From Helicobacter canis (lineage in GTDB: Bacteria > Campylobacterota > Campylobacteria > Campylobacterales > Helicobacteraceae), in contig NZ_UGHV01000001.1 in the NCBI RefSeq assembly GCF_900451095.1, positions 992,001 through 1,056,000 on the forward strand: a DNA stretch of 64,000 nt, read 5' to 3'. Each line of letters opens with the position of its first letter. The first letter of the stretch is position 1. A program made the translations under genes and the position numbers. The notes below the pieces were generated by a model that saw nothing but the letters and a program-made list of their open reading frames with translations, was not told the DNA's origin and ran no database searches. Below, piece by piece: positions 60,385 through 64,000 of this stretch.

Positions 60385-60503
60385 AGCTAGGTTATGCCTA
60401 GAATCCACTTTGCCTACTTTTGTCTCCACGCGTTTTTGTGTGTTTGCTTCATTGCAGGCGGATTGTCGATCTGTGTAGCTTAATTTGTGTGGCAATGCTT
60501 GCA

Positions 60504-60541
60504 CACTAGAATCCACTTTTGCGCAAAAGTGGATTCTAGTA
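60504..60541. repeat. Inverted pair of the dispersed repeat between convergent genes
   Basis: ACTAGAATCCACTTTTGC followed directly by its reverse complement: a 36-bp-plus palindrome two bases from the stop of the minus-strand thioesterase and about 130 bases from nusB. Its position suggests a bidirectional 3' hairpin. A decayed GTCATTGCGAG-type element (about 60448-60495) and one more exact word (60398) lie in the same gap. Confidence 0.75.
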
Positions 60542-60542
60542 A

Positions 60543-61016
60543 TTATGATCTGCTTGTATTGCGTAGCTCTCTGCGCTTAATCGCTGCTTCATAGCGTCTT
60601 TTTTCTACTTGGTTTCTTGGCTCTAGCTGTGGGATTGGCACGGATTTGCCGTCTTTGAAAGCTACCATTGTGAAATAGCAGCTCACGCAATGCATTACAA
60701 ACCGCTCTTTGATATTCTCACTAATGACCTTGATCCCCACCTCGCAGCTTGTTTTGCCGGTGTGATTTACACTAGCTAGAAATGTCAGTAGTGTGCCGAT
60801 GGGGATTGGCTGGCGGAATGTAACAGAATCTACACTAAGCGTTACTACACCCACTCCGCAATACCTAGTCGCGCACGCATAAGCCACTTGATCTAGAATC
60901 TTAAGCAGCTCGCCGCCGTGCATAAGTCCGCTAAAATTTGCCATTGAAGGGGTTACTAAGATATTCATTGTAAGAGAGCGATTGTCGGTAAGATCCGATA
61001 GCGATTGATTATCCAT
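60543..61016 (-). CDS. Acyl-CoA thioesterase (hotdog fold, YciA/BFIT type)
   Basis: 157 residues from ATG 61016 (AAAGG seven bases upstream); an in-frame ATG at 61142 lies inside the divergent galE promoter region and is unlikely. NFSGLMHGGELLKILDQVAY carries the H-G-G-x3-K/L hotdog signature, followed by CGVGVVTLSVDSVTFRQPIP. It hydrolyses acyl-CoA thioesters; chain length is not predictable. Confidence 0.88.
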   Translation of the reverse strand: MDNQSLSDLTDNRSLTMNILVTPSMANFSGLMHGGELLKILDQVAYACATRYCGVGVVTLSVDSVTFRQPIPIGTLLTFLASVNHTGKTSCEVGIKVISENIKERFVMHCVSCYFTMVAFKDGKSVPIPQLEPRNQVEKRRYEAAIKRRELRNTSRS

Positions 61017-61099
61017 ATAATAGCCTTTGTGATTTGGTGAGTGCTGATTGTAACATACTTTGTTATAATCAAGCTTTGATTTTTTATAAAGGCACATTG

Positions 61100-62134
61100 A
61101 TGACACTTTTATGCACAGGCGCAGCAGGCTATATCGGCTCACATACGGCTATGGCATTTTTGGAGCAGACAGATTCTAGGCTTATTATCATTGATGATTT
61201 ACGCACAGGATTTAGGCAAAATATCGCTATCTTGCAAGCGCGCTATCCTGATAGGGTAGAGTTTGTGGAGATGGATTTTGGCAATCGCACTTTGCTTGAG
61301 GCACTCTTTAAGCGCAGTGAGATCACAGGTGTGCTGCACTTTGGCGCGAGCCTCATCGTAGGAGAATCCGTCCAAAAGCCGCTTGCGTATTATCACAATA
61401 ATGTCGCAAATGCTATCGCGCTGTTTGAGATATGCGTGCGCTTTGGGGTGGAGTATTTTATATTTTCTTCCACAGCAGCAGTGTATGGCGAGCCGGATTC
61501 TAGGCTTATCCCTGTGTGTGAGAGCGCACCGCTAGCTCCTATCAATCCCTATGGTAGCTCAAAGATGATGGTAGAGCTTATACTGCAAGATCTTGCCAAA
61601 ATCTCTTCTATGCGCTATGTGGCTTTGCGCTACTTCAATGTCGCAGGGGCTAGTATGGGCAATACCACAAGCCTGCTCGCCCAAGATCAAGCCCTAGGGC
61701 AGCGGAGCAAAAACGCCACACACTTAATCAAAGTAGCCCTAGAGTGCGCCACGGGCAAAAGGGCTGGTATGAGTATCTTTGGCGATGATTATCCTACGCC
61801 TGATGGCACTTGTATCCGTGATTATATCCATATCGATGACTTGGCAGCCGCGCACTTAAGCGCGCTTAGATTCTTGCAAGCAGGTGGGGATAGCGCGGTG
61901 TTTAATGTCGGCTATAATCGCGGATATAGTGTCAAAGAAGTGATTGAGTGCGTGAAGCGTGTAAGCGGCGTGGATTTCGCCACGCAGATCGCCCCTAGGC
62001 GTGCAGGTGATCCAGCTGAGCTTATTGCTAGCAATGCGTTATTAAAGCAGCAGACGCATTGGCAGCCTAGATATGATGATCTAGCTGTGATTGTGCGCAG
62101 TGCGTATGAGTTTGAAAAAGCACTAAAAGCCTAG
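61100..62134 (+). CDS. galE: UDP-glucose 4-epimerase
   Basis: 344 residues from ATG 61100 (AAAGG upstream). It is an SDR enzyme with the NAD motif TGAAGYIGSHT, then IDDLRTGFRQN, STAAVYGEPD, the YGSSKMM catalytic Tyr-Lys and ALRYFNVAGA. It interconverts UDP-Glc and UDP-Gal for LPS and glycan synthesis. Divergent from the thioesterase gene. Confidence 0.94.
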   Translation: MTLLCTGAAGYIGSHTAMAFLEQTDSRLIIIDDLRTGFRQNIAILQARYPDRVEFVEMDFGNRTLLEALFKRSEITGVLHFGASLIVGESVQKPLAYYHNNVANAIALFEICVRFGVEYFIFSSTAAVYGEPDSRLIPVCESAPLAPINPYGSSKMMVELILQDLAKISSMRYVALRYFNVAGASMGNTTSLLAQDQALGQRSKNATHLIKVALECATGKRAGMSIFGDDYPTPDGTCIRDYIHIDDLAAAHLSALRFLQAGGDSAVFNVGYNRGYSVKEVIECVKRVSGVDFATQIAPRRAGDPAELIASNALLKQQTHWQPRYDDLAVIVRSAYEFEKALKA

Positions 62135-62149
62135 AATCCAGGAGCGGCA

Positions 62150-62365
62150 ATGGCACTTTGTGGATTTTGCAAGAGATTTAGATTCCGCTTGAGTGATGTT
62201 GTGTTTATGGTGATTGCGTGCGTGGGTTTTTATTTTGTCTATACGCAGTATTTTAATGGCATTAAGCAGGAGCGACTAGAGAGAAAAGAGGCGTTTAAAG
62301 CCTTGCAAAAGGCTTGCTTAATGGGCGATGATGAAGCGTGCAAAAAAGTTTATGACAATAAGTAA
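62150..62365 (+). CDS. Small single-pass membrane protein
   Basis: 71 residues: a basic N-terminus (CGFCKRFRFRLSD), one TM helix (VVFMVIACVGFYFVYTQYF) and a charged helical tail with two Cys (ALQKACLMGDDEACKK), a pattern seen in short SEL1-like repeats. It follows galE by 15 bases with GGAGCGGC as a ribosome site. No function known. Confidence 0.65.
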   Translation: MALCGFCKRFRFRLSDVVFMVIACVGFYFVYTQYFNGIKQERLERKEAFKALQKACLMGDDEACKKVYDNK

Positions 62366-62421
62366 GTAGTAGAATTTAGCGCAAGTGGTTTGCGAGTAGC
62401 CTGAATGTTTGCTTTATAGTG

Positions 62422-62427
62422 TATAAT
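62422..62427 (+). promoter_or_regulatory. -10 element (TATAAT) of the 187-residue lipoprotein gene
   Basis: GTGTATAATGC lies 32 bases before ATG 62460, with ACAAGGAG as the ribosome site between. Confidence 0.5.
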
Positions 62428-62459
62428 GCTTGGATTCTACCATCTTACAAGGAGTTTAT

Positions 62460-63023
62460 ATGCGGTTTGGATATGTGATGAAAGATTCTTTAGTGGCTCT
62501 TGCTGCTAGTTGCGTGCTAGGTGTGTTGCTAAGTGGGTGCTTTGCTGATAAAGAAGCAAGTATAGAATCTGCTAAGGCTACTTTGCAATGTGATAGGCTT
62601 AATGGTGCTACCATTGAAAAGCCAGAAGTCAATGAGCTAAATATCTCAGCAGATCACATCGCGCTCGCGCTATTTCCAAAGGTCGATGAGATTTGTAGCA
62701 AGCTTGATAAGCGATATGCACTTAGCGTGCAGTATGAAACAAAGCTTGATGAAGCCACTAGCACGACAAAGCTCACTGCCAAAGAGACAAAAACAGCTAT
62801 CGTGCGTGTAATACTTGGGCTCACTAATCCAGAGCAAGAATACACATTTAAAGGCGCAGCGCAGCTAGAAGCTAGTGGCAAAAAGGTGCTTGACATTGGT
62901 GAGAGTGTGCAGATTGACAATAAAGACAAGAAAATGCTTGTAGAGCAAGCCGTGCAAGCTGCTATCAATGAGGCAAAGAAGGTCTTTAAAAAAGACATAG
63001 AGCTTGAGCGGTCAAAGGATTGA
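62460..63023 (+). CDS. Putative lipoprotein
   Basis: 187 residues from ATG 62460 (CAAGGAG site). The signal LVALAASCVLGVLLSGC has lipobox LSGC near residue 27. The mature part is acidic/basic mixed with a beta-alpha pattern (LSVQYETKLDEATSTTKLTA, EYTFKGAAQLEASG) and a final charged helix. It is not a family I know. The stop overlaps the start of the next small lipoprotein (ATGATG), so the pair is coupled. Confidence 0.7.
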   Translation: MRFGYVMKDSLVALAASCVLGVLLSGCFADKEASIESAKATLQCDRLNGATIEKPEVNELNISADHIALALFPKVDEICSKLDKRYALSVQYETKLDEATSTTKLTAKETKTAIVRVILGLTNPEQEYTFKGAAQLEASGKKVLDIGESVQIDNKDKKMLVEQAVQAAINEAKKVFKKDIELERSKD

Positions 63024-63196
63024 TGATGAGACAGATTGTAGCATTAGCCCTTGTGGCAAGTGTGGTGCTTGGGCTTAGTGCGTGTGCGAAAAAGCCTCGC
63101 GCACAAGGGAGCTTTAGCGCGAGTGAGTGCAAAAGTATCTGTGATAAAAACGGCTGCAATACACGCTGTATCAGCGCAGATGGTAGCTTCAAGTAG
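63023..63196 (+). CDS. 57-residue cysteine-rich small lipoprotein
   Basis: ATG 63023 (or 63026) overlaps the previous stop. MRQIVALALVASVVLGLSAC is a full lipoprotein signal with lipobox LSAC. The mature ~37 residues hold four Cys (ASECKSICDKNGCNTRCIS), spaced for two disulfides or a metal site. Short length and tandem position suggest a secreted or outer-membrane small lipoprotein. Homologs are not known to me. Confidence 0.65.
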   Translation: MMRQIVALALVASVVLGLSACAKKPRAQGSFSASECKSICDKNGCNTRCISADGSFK

Positions 63197-63206
63197 ATTC
63201 TAACTT

Positions 63207-63704
63207 ATGCAAATACGCATCTACTACGAAGATACGGATTGCGGGGGGATTGTCTATCATACAAATTACATTAAATATTGTGAGCGTGCGAGAAGTGAGG
63301 TGTTTTTCCGTGTTGGAGAGCTGCCCTCAAGTGGGACTTGTGGCTTTGTCGTAAGTGCGCTAGAGGCGAAGTTTTTAGGCTTTGCTAGGCTTGGAGATGT
63401 TTTGTGGGTGCAAACACAAATGCGCAAGCTAGGGCGTGTGCAAATTCTCTTGCGTCAGCGGATTTATGTGCTACCCACGCAGACTAATCGCCCACAAGGG
63501 CTTAATGACCTACCAAATCTCCAGAATCTAGCTAGCCCACAGCCCAAAGACTTTGGCGAGAGTTTAGGACAGACCTTAATGCAGGAGCGATGTGTTTTTG
63601 ATGTGCTTGTGCGTATGGGCTATGTCGATGTCGCGACACAAAATCCAGCCCAGATTCCGCAGAAATTCATCGATTTACTTACCCTGCTTCCTAGAGATTC
63701 TTAA
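63207..63704 (+). CDS. ybgC: YbgC-type acyl-CoA thioesterase (Tol-Pal associated family)
   Basis: 165 residues with the 4-hydroxybenzoyl-CoA thioesterase-like motif IRIYYEDTDCGGIVYHTNYIKYCERARSE shortened by two residues from standard; the catalytic Asp is in YEDTD. ALEAKFLGFARLGDVLWV follows. A Pro/Gln/Asn-rich stretch (about 95-125) interrupts the second half, so the protein is ~30 residues longer than usual. Family assignment is secure; substrate is not. Confidence 0.9.
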   Translation: MQIRIYYEDTDCGGIVYHTNYIKYCERARSEVFFRVGELPSSGTCGFVVSALEAKFLGFARLGDVLWVQTQMRKLGRVQILLRQRIYVLPTQTNRPQGLNDLPNLQNLASPQPKDFGESLGQTLMQERCVFDVLVRMGYVDVATQNPAQIPQKFIDLLTLLPRDS

Positions 63705-63801
63705 GTATAATTTTTACTACATTATAAATTTTAGCATTATAAAAGCTAGGAAATAGCATAATGCACGCGGCCTTCCAATTTCATACTTTAAGGAGCTTTC
63801 A
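63705..63801 (+). promoter_or_regulatory. A/T-rich leader and promoter region of gdhA
   Basis: 97 bases without a gene, very A/T-rich in the first half with several TATAA-like words; the best-placed -10 candidate is CATAAT at 63757-63762. A strong ribosome site, AAGGAGC, lies at 63790-63796. Confidence 0.35.
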
Positions 63802-64000
63802 ATGTCTTACTCTACTCGAATTCTTACGGCTTTAAAAGAAAAGAACCCTTCACAAAATGAATTTCATCAGGCTGTGGAGGAGGTGTTGATTTCGCTTGCT
63901 CCTTTATTTGATAAGGAAAAAAAATACGAGAAGCACGCGATTTTGGAGCGTATTGTCATACCAGAGCGACAAGTCATCTTCCGTGTGCCTTGGGTTGATG
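63802..64000 (+). CDS. gdhA: NADP-type glutamate dehydrogenase, N-terminal fragment
   Basis: The open frame runs to the window end (66 residues seen). The end, ILERIVIPERQVIFRVPWVD, is the invariant N-terminal segment of hexameric GdhA (E-R-x-I-x-F-R-V-P-W-x-D). The enzyme aminates 2-oxoglutarate to glutamate. The rest of the gene is outside the window, so completeness cannot be judged. Confidence 0.9.
   Translation, partial: MSYSTRILTALKEKNPSQNEFHQAVEEVLISLAPLFDKEKKYEKHAILERIVIPERQVIFRVPWVD

Overview
The window is a gene-dense, intron-free bacterial chromosome segment from the Campylobacterota, almost certainly a Helicobacter. Gene order matches blocks known from H. pylori: rluD-like/Fn3 lipoprotein/trmB/ftsE/ftsX/M23-like/flaG/fliD/fliS/fliT-like (HP0745-HP0754), lgt/RluA-like/waaA/HP0958/Nif3-like/glyQ (HP0955-HP0960), comEC next to dnaB (HP1361-HP1362), ispDF then the HP1021 regulator, and nusB/ribH/kdsA/carbonic anhydrase (HP0001-HP0004). 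The base composition looks clearly richer in GC than H. pylori, and there is a sialidase-like gene, HypF and a PstC. An enterohepatic species of the H. canis/H. bilis/H. cinaedi type is my guess, not a demonstration.

Layout. 1-10.7 kb: fliH end, dxs, a YkgJ-type cysteine protein, TPR and Fn3 envelope proteins, a RluA-type enzyme, trmB, then the ftsE-ftsX-EnvC-like division cassette. 10.7-13.8 kb: flagellar filament-cap genes behind a sigma-28-type promoter. 13.9-18.2 kb (minus): the translation operon rpsP-khpA-rimM-trmD-rplS and ffh. 18.2-25.1 kb (minus): cutA, a fused SMR transporter, lgt, a STAS-like/HATPase-like pair, an RluA-type enzyme, waaA, HP0958-like and Nif3-like. 25.6-32.0 kb (minus): a type I restriction-modification operon carrying a toxin-antitoxin pair. 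32.0-43.1 kb (minus): glyQ, several Helicobacter-type unknowns, pepF, hypF and agmatine deiminase. 43.2-48.1 kb: dnaB, comEC, a lipoprotein and pstC. 48.3-57.0 kb: pseB, ispDF, an HP1021-like regulator, an ATP-sulfurylase-like protein, a sialidase-like protein split at a C9 tract and a membrane protein. 57.3-64 kb: carbonic anhydrase, kdsA, ribH, nusB, two hotdog thioesterases, galE, small lipoproteins and the start of gdhA.

The outstanding feature is repeat DNA. An 11-bp word, GTGGATTCTAG (usually extended to AAAAGTGGATTCTAG), occurs in exact form about 50 times by eye, in both orientations, inside genes, between genes and as inverted pairs at gene ends. That is roughly one per 1.2 kb, against about 0.03 expected by chance. 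The density and layout resemble the DNA-uptake sequences of Neisseria and Haemophilus. The word is missing from the type I RM operon.

Around it are clusters of other modular repeats: hairpins ending in GTCATTGCGAG, TTTCTTTAGAAA units, and longer mosaic modules. These clusters sit in-frame inside real genes: agmatine deiminase, IspD, WaaA, HsdS, the SMR transporter, the ATP-sulfurylase-like protein and the sialidase-like protein. They add about 50 to 350 residues of low-similarity peptide at domain boundaries, and the same peptides recur in unrelated proteins. This resembles the in-frame palindromic elements of Rickettsia. Together, the uptake-sequence-like word and the in-frame repeat mosaics are the best candidates here for something undescribed.
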